Below, piece after piece: positions 1-12,948 of a stretch of DNA of 64,000 nt. Origin of the DNA: Diadema setosum (Eukaryota > Echinodermata > Echinoidea > Diadematoida > Diadematidae); assembly GCF_964275005.1 (NCBI RefSeq), contig NC_092695.1, positions 12,477,697 to 12,541,696 of the forward strand. Reading direction: 5' to 3'. The translations under genes and the position numbers were made by a program. The stretch's first letter is position 1; every line of letters starts with the position of its first letter. Below the pieces are notes generated by a model, which ran no database searches, was not told the origin of the DNA, and saw only the letters and a list, made by a program, of their open reading frames with translations.

Positions 1-402
1 ATGCAGAAGCCTGGAAAGCGCCTTTTAACTATTAAACACTCCATTAATCTAAGTGTTCATTCCTTTATAGTAAAATCATGTATATAGTTTATGCTTTTGG
101 TGTGTTTTGTATAACCTATTATTAGTGAAGTTCTTTTCCTAGATTTTTCAGTGTATGATTTTGAATACTATTAGTTAATGTTACGCTGCATTTTTATACA
201 AAAACTGGATCAGATCAGACGTCCATATAAGATATCATCAAGATTGATTATTATGTAATGTGTGTGAAATTAAATTTGAAAATTGAGAAAGCGGTTTTTT
301 TTCTTCTGATCAATAAAATCTTAAATTACAATACAAATGGAATCCTATAACAGGAACAATACTGCAGTCTTTCCGTCCCTGATATCTCTCTTTCTCTCTC
401 CT

Positions 403-440
<38 letters not shown>

Positions 441-869
441 GTTAACTCCCTTTCTTTCCCTTTTCTATTCATTATTCTATTGTATCTGCGTGTGCGTGTG
501 TGTTTGTTTGCGTGTACGTATCTGTGTTTAAAGTTCCAGCTTTTATCTGTTAATTTCGGCAGTAATGCAACAAACAGCGCCGTGAGAAAATTGGCTCATG
601 TTGTTGCAGATGATTGTTATCATTTGAAGCATTCAAATATTGGTTGCCTTGAAAAATTACTCATGCCATGATGTGGATGGGCTGTCGCGAACACGGAGTT
701 CATATCGTTGAAGTGTATTGGGTGGTGGTGTTTGCCTTGCCTGTTTTTCAGCATCTCATCACGTAGCCTATTGTTTAAACTTGTACTCCGCTATCAAACA
801 CAATCTGACACGGGTGTGGAATTCCCCACTGAGAACGCAAAACATCCACAAACAATTTGACGTCGTTTA
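1..869. other. No gene seen
   Basis: AT-rich DNA with a (CT)n microsatellite at about 386-439. No coding region or known repeat is recognised. Confidence 0.5.
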
Positions 870-3018
870 CTTTTCTTTAAAGGAGAAGACGTGAAGCCGT
901 TGAGTGAATATGACTACCTCCCAGTTAATTCCTAGACATTATTGAAATGTAAGCTATAAAATGTTAGCGTCTGAATATGTCTCATGTTGAAGGCCTACAA
1001 CGACAGTCATGTGTCTATACAGTTACGATTACACTATTATGTATCATGTAAATGCCGTTACGATTACACTATGTATCATGTAAATCCTTGCGATTAGAGT
1101 TTTTATGGGATAGAATTAATTGTAACTGCTTTATAACTTAACCATCAAAACATGAATTTGTATAGGATATTTTACGGCGCAGACCAATGAAACAGTTAAA
1201 TTGTGGATCCATAACATAACTACTTCAACTTCTTAGCAGTATTGTGATTAGAACCATGGCTATCATTCTGTGAAAACAGAACAAAATTTCTCATATCTTT
1301 CTCATCTTAAGTCCGATTTTGATGAAGCTTCTACGAAGTCGTATACAGCACTTCAGTATCACTTCTTGCCCTAAAAGAGCTAAACTGGGGAATCACAAAT
1401 ATTCAGTGCATTCGAAAGCGAGATGTGAATAAGTCAAACAGTCATCAGGCATGTAAAAACGCATGCAAACGGTCACATACCTTCACTTTTTATCACGCAT
1501 ACAAACCATTACCTCGCATTAGTACATGTACTCCACACAAAGGAGTTACGTCGTATAAAACGATCCAATTAATGTTATATTACACTGTTTTTATTTGATC
1601 TTTATATGAGATTTAATTTGATTTCTCGTTGATTATCAACACAAAGTAAAGTTATTGAGTAATATTTGAACAGAGGAAATGCATGGAAACAGGCAAATGA
1701 TTGACTTAAATGTACAGCATTGTCTTTCTTGATAATGCAAAATGAAGACGAGCGTGTGTCACTTTACGCACGATTAAAAAAAAAAGATTTTACGTATATA
1801 CCTGCTGTTCAAGACGAAATTTAGCAAATCTCTGATATAGAAAAGCACGAGACCATTATCATAATCAGAGCAGAGCAGATGTAAAAGGAAACTCATAAAG
1901 GAAAAATGATTTGCCTTTTCACTTTTAGAACAAAATGGTTACAATTTTCTTTCATCACTAGTTATTCGACAGGAGGAAAGCTGATGTACATTATCCTTCC
2001 TTTTCCAAAATTTTCATCCTCGACATCAACCATAATCTAGAAAGGTTATTACAATATATTGCCCGATGGGCACGATAGTCGAGGCGCTTGAGTGATTCTA
2101 TATAGCAACACTAAAATATGAAAAGACAAAAAGACGAAAAGACAAAACCACAGCTTTTGAACACTCATTAAACTGTCGTATATTCATGAAAGCTGAATGG
2201 TTTCTTATGGTATTATAGGTGGTTTCACGATGGACCTTGACAATGTATTCTTACCTAGATCAGGGATGTGTTACATTATAGATGGAGTGGCAACACTTCA
2301 TAATTCATGCAAACACATGCTTGGGTTCAAAGCGTTGACAATGGGATGTCTAACATTCCACTACGCTTTTAGGTCATGCTCGGCACCGCTCTAGTTGCAA
2401 GACGAAGTTTGGAGACAACGAATGCATTTCACTTTTCATCGAATTCCGAGTTATATTTCACCGTAAAATCTGAAGTGAAATGTTCGAATTGATTGAGAAG
2501 AGTTTACGAAAGAATTCGATATTATAAACATATATTTCTAGTTTCTTCGTAATGCGCAAATCGACATGAAATGAAAATTAGGTCCTCTTTAGAAAACCTA
2601 ATATTCTTCTATGATGTGCACATTTGCGCATGTTATTTTTTTAATCTTTCAATCTGGGATATTTTGATCTTCAAAGTCCTCTGCTAAAGCGTGTTCCAGG
2701 GTGCCTTTAAACTTTTTACTGTTAAAATTGTCGGTTTTACACTGCATTTTGATTCGCTGCTCCAATTCAGAGCACACAGAATAATCTAAATTCATTGTTG
2801 TCATCACATTCAAAGAGAGAGCGAACTGCAGTAGGGGGAAGTATTTCCTGGTGTGAGAGCCCTAGTCCCGATTATTGATGCTCTCTTTTGTCAAAGCACC
2901 TGGTTCCCACCTGCAGTTAAGTGCATAACTTCTCGGCGGTGCCGCACATGACTTCAAAGGAGAGCAGTAGTTGTATGTATCTCCATCTCTCACACCTCCC
3001 TGCCTAACGTTAGATATA

Positions 3019-3131
3019 GTGTGGTCTTGAAAAGGACCTACTCAAGCTCGACGTTTCCGTGTGAACATGCTTACCTGCTTACTAGAACGTCGCGATTGAG
3101 TAGGTCTTTTTAGGTCTTTTTCAAGACCATT
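3019..3131. repeat. Conserved hairpin
   Basis: ggtcttgaaaaggacctact near 3022 pairs with agtaggtctttttcaagacc ending near 3128. The pairing is kept in looser form in D2 at about 22855-22955, so it predates the duplication. Confidence 0.5.
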
Positions 3132-3825
3132 CTCACCTCCAAGAGAGAATACATGGTGTATACCATGAAACCACCTGTACGACCAAAGAGTTCTACTATA
3201 ACAAGGAAAACCTGCCCAAAAAAAAAAAAAAAAAAAATACCTCAATGGTTTCTAGAACGTAAAAGAAAAAATAACAGTATGAAAGACTCTTTCGAATGGA
3301 ATAGACCACGATTGATGTTAGAATCGCGGGCACAAGGCCGTAACAACATTTAATGTATGAATTAAAGTCAACATTTTCTATATCAAGAATCATGCCTTGC
3401 TTGTGCATTCTTAATTGAACACCGTAGACGCCTGATGTACCATACACAATCAATACATGACACACAGAAAAATTACCTACCCGAGTCTCCGAGAAAGTCG
3501 CATAGTATAGTATTTATATACTGCATCTTAACAGTTACTAAATGGATAATAATTATGATCAAGATGTCATTTCAATTACGTCTATTTACAGAATTATTTA
3601 GTATATAGAATCTTAACCATATTAAAAAAAATCAAACATAGATCATTGATTTAAAATCAGTTTTAGTTTTCACACAACTAGTTACCAAATTCACCACTTA
3701 TTACCTTTTGCATTACGTGTTACTAAATTTGCAGCTATATTTTTGGTTACTTTTCAAAAACTTTACTGGCGAATAAGGATAAACCATGGGTACTATTGTC
3801 TTCAAAGTTAAGAACATTTTGTTTA

Positions 3826-3895
3826 AAACAAATAAAGACAGAATAAACTGACCAGAAAGAATATAAATTATTAGTGGAAAAGAGACTTTTCCACT
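3826..3895 (-). mobile_element. 70-bp relic of the tRNA-array element family
   Basis: The 13-bp word aacattttgttta occurs at 3813-3825 and 3896-3908. Between them, read on the minus strand, is gtggaaaag, then tct, then cttttccac followed by the same roughly 45-bp tail as an array unit, ending atttgtt. These are the same outer ends as the 3.9-kb array, with everything between the inverted gtggaaaag words missing. The paralogous D2 segment near 23583-23605 lacks the insert. Confidence 0.8.
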
Positions 3896-4353
3896 AACAT
3901 TTTGTTTAGGACAGTATGACGAGTTTATCAGCGCACATAATTATTTCTGCATAAACACATTCAAGAACATGGACCTCAGTAAGAGTATCAACATATATCA
4001 TGATAGTGACTGCAATGTCGAACAAGGGAGGGGTAGGCTCTATGGTTAGTGGTTGTCTGAAATAACTTAATAATTTGTACCACAGTCCACAGGAATGACT
4101 TAAATTTGATTCGTTTCGAAAACACATCGCTTGAAATTAATCCAGAAGAAAAGGTATATTGTATGATTACTTCATTAATTATCCTATCTACCAATTTATT
4201 TGTGCTTGATTGGTATAGCAACTATGCGCAGAATGGGTGGATGGTGATATTGATATTGATCTAGATATTAATAATATTCTGTTATCAGTATATCATTCAG
4301 TTCATTCTTTTTCCCTCGTAGACCTGTGACTCTATTTCCAAATACAATTCGAC

Positions 4354-4563
4354 ATGAAGTTAACGTTCATTATCAGATGCATTGTTACTCAAAACACCCA
4401 GCGTAAAACATGGATAGGGTATCGTGCTTTGTCCGTTATGGGACCAAAATTGTGGATTCAGTTATCTATTCAGTTAAGGCAAGTGTCATCTACAGAAACA
4501 TCCGAATCCAAACTTAAAACGTTCTGTTCCTCTCACACTGAGTACTATAACTGCAGTCTATAA
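4354..4563 (+). mobile_element. LINE reverse-transcriptase C-terminal fragment
   Basis: The translation has GYRALSVMGPKLWIQLSIQL then LRQVSSTETSESKLKTF, the pattern of the C-terminal domain of CR1/L2/Jockey-type ORF2 (..ysF.v.gP.lWN.LP..lR...s...FK..LKt.lf). It is a short, 5'-truncated relic; start and end are approximate. Confidence 0.6.
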
Positions 4564-4995
4564 TGTTTGGAACAAATGTATTCTTTATCGGTTATGTGTT
4601 TGTTGTTTGCCATTATTGTTCTTCTCTGCTTTCATGTTTGAACATGCATATATATGTATCAACCTTTACATGTTTAGCCACTAAAATTATTAGTATTATT
4701 ATGATCATTATTATTATCTAGCGATTTGACTTTAATTCGTGTGACGATTATTGTGCAGATTGGGCGGATCTCGTCACCGTGACAGAAAACACACCGTTCT
4801 CCTGAACGTGGCAGACGTGACCAACTCTGACGAGCTGATTGGAGCCCTATATACAAATATATGCTTCGGTTGATAGCGTTCAAAGTTTGGCATAAAGAAT
4901 GTCTATGATATTGTGAGCTTTTCGTAAGAAAGTTTAGAGGTGCATGCATCCTAAGTCTACATAACTATGAGCTATTCGCAAGTACGTTCAGAGGT

Positions 4996-5885
4996 TCAAC
5001 CTGCTACGAGGCGGATATTCATGGCTATGAAGGACTGCTTTCCAATTTTGTTGTGTTGCAGAGTTGCCGAGTCCTGGTCCAGTGGTTTTCCAGTGTGTGT
5101 CAAGATCTGCTGTTCGGGCGCGAAACCGATTTTCGCGTGAATCTTTCTCTTGAGCACACCGATTGTGTCCTCACTACACGTGTCAATGGTAATGTTCTTC
5201 CCTCCAGGTGTTCGTACGAACACCTGGAACGTGTTCCGTACCAGCTCTGCGGTCCTTGGGCGCCCATTTGCTCTGCCTGAGGTGTTTCCCAAGGTTCCTT
5301 AGAAAAGATATGAGATCACCCCTTCAGTATTTTGTTTCATTTTACTTCCTTCAACATCATTTCATACATAAATCAAATTTCTTTTCAGTAATGTCACAGA
5401 AAACATCGATACACGAATTACAATATAAATCGTTCGAAGAAAAAAAGTAAATGTGTACATTAATTTCATGAATAAGATTTGTATTGTATTGCCAAATTTA
5501 CAAATAATCAACCAAGAAATTATGCAGGACTGTCACTATGAGCGGTTGCTTGTGCACGTTACAGCCAAGAAAAACTACGGCGAGGGAGGGTATAGAGTTG
5601 GGTAGAACTCATATTTTTGCGAGCAGCATTAGAGTAGGATAACTCAGTACAGTATAGGGTACACTATAGAACAATAATCATTCCTTCAATGACGGACTTT
5701 TCAAATGAGCACCTGAGATTTAGATGCACGTTAAAACGTGCCAAAACAGCAAAGTGTAATTATTCTCAAAACAAATCGATCGACTCAAAGATATTGAAGA
5801 GTACAGCATTTCTTGAAAACAGAACGTGATTGTGATAATTAATATAATATATATATACATTATGAATAAATGAATATATAAATAT

Positions 5886-5920
<35 letters not shown>

Positions 5921-6825
5921 GATGAAAGAAAAGATATTAATTCATTATCTAATATATTGTCCTACAAATTTTGATAGTTGCACCAATTTTCAACGTGTCA
6001 CCCGTCTTTTTTACGGTTTTGGACACTTACAGCCTATAAATATATATATATATATATATATACATTGGCGGATCCAGAGGGGGCGCAACCGGCGCACGCC
6101 CCCCTTTATTTTTCGTTCAAAACAAAAACAAAAGAAATAAAAAGAAAAAATGAAATGAAACCCGGAAGTGGCACCAGAAATATTAGTCACGCCCCCCCCC
6201 CCCTTTACAGAATTCCTGGATCCTAAATGCGGATGAACCTGCAGTCAATGAACTTGTTTCATTACTTCTGCTGTCAAAAGCTCTATACCTTGAGGACATC
6301 GCGCACTCTCCATTGTAGGATAGAATCACCATGTTTATAATGTGAGATATGAGAAAGGAAGGAGAAATCGGTGCTTAAGTTTGACATCATTATTCCTCTT
6401 ACTGGTCCTCCATTCGGAAAAGCGCAAGAGTTGAAAACTTGGTCTCCATCGGGAATCGAACCATGGTCTTTGGCATGGAACCCCAACGCCTTAACCGCTC
6501 AGCCACGGAGACGTCATTATGCGCATATTCCTTTGTTTTTTTTTTGGGGGGGGGGGTGGGAGCAGAGAGTTATGAATAACTACCAGCTGCGTGCCTCAGC
6601 TGGATCTTCTAATGAGATTCTCGTACCGGTGAATGAATTGGGATAATATTTTGCGTAAGAAGTCACCGCTACAACAGCTTTTTGGGTTCTCCTGAATAAT
6701 TTTGCATATGTGAGATATGAAAAAGGAAGGAGAAATCGGTGTGTAACTTTCACATCATAATTCCTCTTTCCTCCTTTTCGGAAAAGCGCAAGAGTTGAAA
6801 AAAAAAATATATATAGGGACCTATG

Positions 6826-6880
<55 letters not shown>

Positions 6881-7038
6881 GTAATCGTTATCATATACCC
6901 TTGCATCCATGTACACTTACCACTTGCGGGTTTGTCATGATATGGATAAATACACACCAGAAGTCCAGTTGCAATAGGACTTGGAATTTGCAACTCTAAA
7001 CGTTCTTCGCTATAAAAATACTTTCCTCGCCGTTTTCT

Positions 7039-7071
<33 letters not shown>

Positions 7072-10000
7072 TTTTTTGGGGGGGGGGATTAAAAACATGG
7101 AACATTTTCTAGGCACTGGTATGTTTGTTTGTTTGTTTGTTTGTTTTTTGGTGGGGGTTGTTTTTGTTTTTGTTTTTGTTTTTAGCACAACATAACATAC
7201 CAGCGGTCCCGCTGTTTGCTACTCTCATGTTGATCCGTGAGCGGTGTACGATCCTACAGTCCTGCAGAGAGCTAGTGTCGTCACACGCTTCCAGGACTCG
7301 TGTGTGAACACGATTGGGCCCTTCAATGACGTCGACACTCAGGTGCTGTTCATTTGGATGAACACTGGTTCTCTCCTGTACGCAGGTTCGCAATTCGCGT
7401 ACCGTCCTGTCCTGGTCGATGGAAATCTTGTGGTCAGTCGTCCCATCATTCAAGAAAACGTTAATCATGCTGATGCCTGGTAAATCTGGTAGTGGAACTG
7501 AGCAGGCTTCTGTCGGTAAGAGACAAAGAGAGAAACTGAGCTCATCACAACCCTTTGATCATGACAGAACAAAGCTAAAACAGTATACATTTAATATACT
7601 ATAATCAGAAAAAGCAAATCTATACAGTGTTGCTTTAAATTGTATTTCTGGTACATAGACTATGCGCTTTGCGTAAATATTCGAATATCGAATATCAAAT
7701 CTAGAACGTCGAATATCAAACTCGCTGCCACCTGAGTTCAGAAGTGCTGAAACAGCTGTTCGATCGTTCTCCAAGTAAGCAAGAAACTTGCTGCAAATGA
7801 TCCTCTTTTCGTTATCTTGTGCTCCCTCGCAAAAAGAGATCAAATATAATATACTTGTATTTCTCTCTTTCGCGTGATTTTTAGAGTTGAAACCATTCGA
7901 TGTTTCCAATTTTGTAAACGTGCATCAAGATATGTATTCCATTACTCTCTAGGGATTAATTTCAATGCAATACTCAAACAGTTAAAAGAACCAATGAACG
8001 CGTATCCGTCGGAGCTTATACCACCAAGTAACGGTTTAGAAGTCAACCCCTTTCATGAGGGAGAAAGGTTTGCGGTAGCACCATGTGTAGGGTCCCAGTC
8101 GTAGTCCATGTAAGGATCGTTCAACAGCCTAGAAAGGGGAGAGTTGAGTGCTCCCCATACACTTGTCACTATTTGCCTTCCTTTAATACACTCTCCCTAT
8201 GTCGCTTCCCTCCTCAACTCTCCCCTTTCTAGACTCTTCTTTTGCCCAGCAATGATCACTGTGAGGACTACGTAAACATAGTGTTATATTAAACGATTCT
8301 CCCTCTTTTACTTCACCATGCAATCCTCCATGCAACACACTTCTTTATTTATTAGTTAAGAAGGAGATGAGGTTCAGTCAGACTTACCTTGGCCTTTGCC
8401 AGGTGTAAACGCCGAATTCGAAGCATAAGCGGAGACCCCCGATGTCGAAGATCTGGCGTCATTAAGTCGTCCCGTTCTATGGTCATATGATAACGATGAC
8501 GATGAACAGATGCCAACTGTCTGTTTTGCAGCAAATTGGGGTTCCCAATATCGACTTCCGAAACAGCCATTTGGCACATTACCAGTCCGTCTATAATCCC
8601 CTATATGAGACCAGGAGAGGAATCCGTAATATCCTTACAGGCCTGCCGCTATAAAACATCCATACACGTATTTATAAAACTATATCATATACTAGTATTC
8701 GCGTGTTGGTAAAATAATAATTATCATCTACAATAGGAGAACAGAATTCAAGAAATGTATCATGTTGTCAATATCAACAGTTTATTTACAGAACACAGAA
8801 ATTTTCCGGTATCCTGCCTTCGTTTCTTTTCTTGCATTTAATTCTTCTTCTTTTTTTAAAAAATATTTTGCTCTACTAATGTTTGATGTTTTATTCTACA
8901 AACAACTGAAATAGATTTCATCTTAATCTTAATCGTTTCCGATAGAAAAGGGGGTACTAATAGGGTGCCTGAAAATTTCTGTCCACCGTAAATTATAAAC
9001 TGTTGGGCCTTTTAAGGCCGTGTCACACCTTTCCGGGCAAGCCTTGCGTTCGACTTGCAAAGAACAGTTTTTACTACCCGGAGGTCCCCAGAATGAGCCG
9101 CACATGACAGTATCAAGCACGTATATCACCCGTAGTCATCCGGAGGTGTGCACGCAAATATTTTTACCCGCAACCATGTTTAGCCCCCGTCACACCTTTC
9201 CAGGCAAGCTACGCAGGCTTGTTGTGTGAAGGGATTTTCCAGCGTATACCGGACAATTTCTGAGGGCGAACAAGGATTTGGGCGAGTCAGTGCATGTGTG
9301 TTACTTGCTGGACGCGTTCTTCCTAAATTCTACTTGCGGGTATACTGTGTGACCTTTGTACCAGTCGCATGGGGGCTGACAACTCAGTGAAGGAATTCCT
9401 CTGAAGGAATGGCAATAGTCCCACGGAATGTCATTATCTTGGCTGCATACGGGGGCTGCGAAGTACCTGCGTGGGAGTTGCCTGCGAAGCGCTGCCGCTA
9501 AGGGCCTCCTGCTGGCGCTCTGCGTGGACCTCTCCGGGCACCCCCGCGACTTACCCGGAAAAGGTTTTGGTCATGCTCAAAATTTGGCTGCGGTTAAATC
9601 GGACTTGCGTGAGCACCTCCGGGCAACTACAGGCGAGATACGCACTTCATAGGTACTGTCAGGTGCGAACCAACTGGGGAAAGCTCCGGGGAGCAAATTT
9701 GTTTGCCCGCAAGTCAAGCGGCAAAACTTCCCCAGATACAGTATGACAAGGCCTTGAGCATATTCAAAACTTGTTCCGAGTGACTCGTGGGGGTTCGCTC
9801 GCAGAGGTGCACGCAGAACACCAGTAGGAGACTCTTACCGGCAGCACCTCGCAGGCAACTCCAACGCAGGTACTTCTCAGTACCCATAAAGGCCGTGTCA
9901 CACCATTTCGGGCAAGCTACGCGGGCTTGTGGCGAGGAGGTAGTTTCCAGCACGTAGAAGATTTTCAGCGGGCGAACAAGAATGTTTGCAATTTTCATTC

Positions 10001-10554
10001 ATGCCTTGTCATACCGTACGGGGGAACTTCTGCGGTTTGACTTGCGGGGAAACAAATTTACTCCCCGGAGCTCTCCGCAGTTGGTCCGCACCTGACAGTA
10101 TCTAGCGCGTAGTTGCCCGGAGGTGCTCACGCAAGTCCGATTTAACCGCAGCCAAGTTTTGAGCGTGACCAAAACTTTTTCCTGGTGAGTCGCGGGAATG
10201 CCCGTAGAGGTCCACGCAGAACGCCAGTAGGAGACCTTTAGCGGCAGTACTTCCCAGGCAATTCCCACGCAGGTACTTCGCAGTCCCGTATGCAGCCAAG
10301 ATAATGAAATTCTGTGAGATCTCAGCCATTCCATTAGAGGAATTCCTTCACTGAGTTGTCAGCCCCCACGCGACTGGTACAAAGGTCACACAGTATACTC
10401 GCAAGTATAACGCGTCCAGCAAGTAAGACACATGCGCTGACTCGCACAAATCCTTTTCCGCCCTCATGAATGTCCGGTATGCTAGAAAATCCCTACACGT
10501 AACAAGCCCGAGTAGCCTGCCCGGAAAGGTGTGACAGGGCCTAAACACGGTTGC

Positions 10555-10600
<46 letters not shown>

Positions 10601-12598
10601 GCAAGCGCACCTCCGGGCGACTACTTTTGAGATACGTGCTAGGTACTGTCATGTGCGGATCATCTACGGGGACCTCCGGGTAGTCAAAATTATTCTTTGC
10701 AAGTCGCACGCAAGGCTGGTGTGACACGGCCTTAAGTCGCTCGCAACAGAAAACGGATCGGTTTCAAAGCTCTCACGCAGGTCACACGGAATGCACGCAA
10801 GTAGAAGCTAAGTAGCACGCGTCTATAGTAGGTAAGAAACAAGTGCGAAAATTGCAAAACATTCTTCTTCGCCCGCGGAAAATCTTCTACGTGCTGGAAA
10901 CTACCTCCTCGCCACAAGCCCGCGTAGCTTGCCCGGAAAGGTGTGACACGCTGCATTGCAATAATGATCCTCTTTTCGGTATCTTGTGCTCCCTCGCAAA
11001 AGAGATCAAATATAATATACATGTAGTTCTCTCTTTCGCGTGATTTTTAGAGTTGAAACCATTCGATGTTTCCAATTTTGTAAACGTGCATCAAGATACG
11101 TATTCCTTTGTTCAATGCAATACTCGAACAGTTAAAAGAACCAATGAACGCGTATCCGTCAGAGCTTATACCTCCAAGTAACGGTTTAGAAGTCAGCCCC
11201 TTTCGTGAGGGAGAAAGGTTTGCGGTATCATCATGGGATTGTGTAGGGTCCTAGTCGTAGTCCATGTAAGGATCGTTCAAGAGCCTATAGAAAGGGGAGA
11301 GTTTGAGTTGAGTGCTCTCCATTCAGTCAGACTTACCTTGGCCTTTGCCAGGTGTAAACGCCGAATTCGAAGCATAAGAGAAGACCCCCGATGTCGAAGA
11401 TCTGGCTTCATTATGTCGTCCCGTTCTGTGGTCATGTGATAACGATGACGATGCAGATGGACCGATGCCAACTTTCTGGTTTGCTGCAAATTTGGATTCC
11501 CAGTATCGACTTCCGAAACAGCCATTTGGTACATTACCAGTCCGTCTATAATTCCCTGTATGAGACCAGGAGAGGAATCCATAAGATCCTTACAGGCCCG
11601 CCGCTATAAAACATCCATACACGTATTTATAAAACTATATCATAATAGTAGTATTCGCGTGTTGGTAAAATAATAATTATCATCTACAATAGGAGAACAG
11701 AATTCAAGAAATGTATCATGCTGTCAATACCAACAGTTTATTCACAGAGCACAGAAATTTTCGGGTATCCTGCTTTTGTTTCTTTTCTTGCATTTATTTC
11801 TTCTTTTCTTTTTTTTTCTCTACTAATGTATGATGTTTTATTCTACAAACAACTGAAATCAACTCCATCTTAATTCTTGATCTTTTCCGATAGAAAGGAG
11901 GATAGTGTGCCTGAAAATTTCTGTCCTCTGTAAATTATAAACTGTTTGGCATGAGCAGCATGGTATATGATCTGGAGTTCTGTTTGATTATTCATGATTA
12001 AGTTTACACATTGCCGACAAGAATACACTGGAAAAATAAAAACCAACTTAATTTTAGACGATTAATGCATGCTGTTTTTATTCTACAAGCAACTGAAATA
12101 GTCTTCATCTATATTCCCTATATTCATCCATTATAAAGCTTATCCTATTAAAATCTGATACATTCAGTGTGAATCGGTCCAAAACACTTTGCGATCAAAC
12201 GTAACTATAAGTTTCACTTTCTATTTAGCTCAGGTGCTGTTCATTTTTTCCCCTTCTTTTCGTATTTTCAAACTTAATTGCTTAGGTATCGAAGTATTTG
12301 ATGCACTGTTCAAGCACTTGTTCGTCATAGCTTACGATCCATGGATGGTTCCTCAATCCTTCTTTTTGTGTATTATCGTAGGAGTTGAGGTCCCCTTACC
12401 TTGATGGCCGGTGCCAGATGTCAACGTCGAGTTGTAGTGATGGGAAGAGACACCCGATGTCGAAGGTCTGGAGCCATTATAATATCCCGTTCCGTGGGCA
12501 TATGATGACGATGACGATGACGATAGCGATGGAGCGACGCTCTCTCCGATGCCGCTATCAGAATCACCACAACACCCTTTAGCGGTGGTTTCATCCAT
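4996..12598 (-). CDS. UBL gene 1: Ser-rich protein with two ubiquitin-like domains (402 aa model)
   Basis: Five exons read right to left: 12400-12598, 11337-11555, 8388-8600, 7201-7476, 4996-5297. Every internal junction is phase 1, with GT donors (GTAAGG, GTAAGT, GTAAGT, GTATGT) and AG acceptors, and the sum is exactly 403 codons. Residues 1-66 are Ser-rich, starting MDETTAKG and containing SDSGIGESVAPS. Residues 67-139 and 140-210 are two sister exons of the same Ser/Gly type, both with RSSTSGV and FTPGKGQG. Residues 211-302 form ubiquitin-fold domain A, starting ISMINVFLNDG, with a few extra residues in its second half. Residues 303-402 are a short linker plus ubiquitin-like domain B. The C-terminus is RLVAG, so the conjugation-type Gly-Gly is lost. 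The first ATG directly follows an AG, so an upstream non-coding exon is possible. The family is ISG15-like in layout; function is inferred only from the fold. Confidence 0.78.
6065..6224. mobile_element. MITE-like element with ggatccag ends
   Basis: It starts ttggcggatccagagggggc and ends ttcctggatcc, an inverted pair, with C- and G-runs just inside. A related start is seen at 14518. Confidence 0.45.
6335..6513 (-). mobile_element. tRNA-derived SINE
   Basis: The head at 6441-6512 reads on the minus strand as a tRNA-like sequence with A box TGGCTGAGCGG and B box GGTTCGATTCC. The body that follows (cttgcgcttttccgaa ... aatcaaagg type) recurs without the head at 6711-6800 and in part at 37771-37840. 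Confidence 0.6.
6711..6800 (-). mobile_element. SINE body fragment
   Basis: ggaaggagaaatcggtgtgt and ttttcggaaaagcgcaagag match the body of the SINE at 6335-6513. The head is missing; a (TA)n tract follows at about 6831-6873. Confidence 0.5.
7797..11900. repeat. Tandem duplication of a Ser-rich exon region, split by a foldback cluster
   Basis: 7797-8935 and about 10971-11890 are near copies, covering intron, exon and flank. Exons 8388-8600 and 11337-11555 are therefore recent duplicates. The DNA between them (about 9011-10950) is a cluster of related inserts. Confidence 0.75.
9011..10950. mobile_element. Nested foldback/MITE cluster with ggccgtgtcacacc ends
   Basis: The end word ggccgtgtcacacc occurs at about 9014 and 9892. 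Its reverse complement occurs at about 10529 (one change), 10720 and 10934 (altered). Inside, 9427-9640 and 10108-10320 are inverted copies of each other. A long A-run lies at 10560-10597. No protein is encoded. Confidence 0.65.
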
Positions 12599-12948
12599 CT
12601 GTGAATCAGAGGGGTAAAATGCTGCTTACTTTTAGTCCTGACCAGTGAGGATATATCAGTTGCAGTTGCAGGATACTTAGTAGTTGTTCCACATCAGCAT
12701 TTGATAGTAGCACAAAACATCGAATTTTGTTTTACTGTATATTTTGTGAAACCGTCGTACAATAGCATTAAAATGTTGTGAACAACGATTAATTCGAGCG
12801 AACGGGATAGAAGGCAGTTTGGTGACCAAATGCGGTTCCAGGGGAGTGAAATCTCTTAATGTACTTTGTATCAGCATGATATTCTGTCGCAATCGCTGGA
12901 TTTGGGATTCTCCACTTACACAATACACGCGTATTGGTAAAGGCTGTC

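Larger units (their letters stand above)
870..4995. other. 3' flank of UBL gene 1, duplicated in D2
   Basis: Non-coding by sight. It aligns in pieces to 21.7-24.86 kb without conserved reading frames. It contains a hairpin at 3019-3131, the 70-bp relic at 3826, and a LINE fragment at 4354-4563. Confidence 0.5.
5298..7200. other. Intron 4 of UBL gene 1
   Basis: It holds a MITE-like element, a SINE and its fragment, (TA)n runs, and a T/G-rich tract next to the donor. No exon is seen. Confidence 0.5.

Noticed and set aside
9428-10334. Several 70-110 codon frames on both strands
   Set aside because: All fall in inverted copies of the ggccgtgtcacacc element; no domain is recognisable.
11277-11582. 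101-codon minus-strand frame with HLHRHRYHM
   Set aside because: Wrong frame of the real Ser-rich exon 11337-11555; joining it to the next exon gives an immediate stop.
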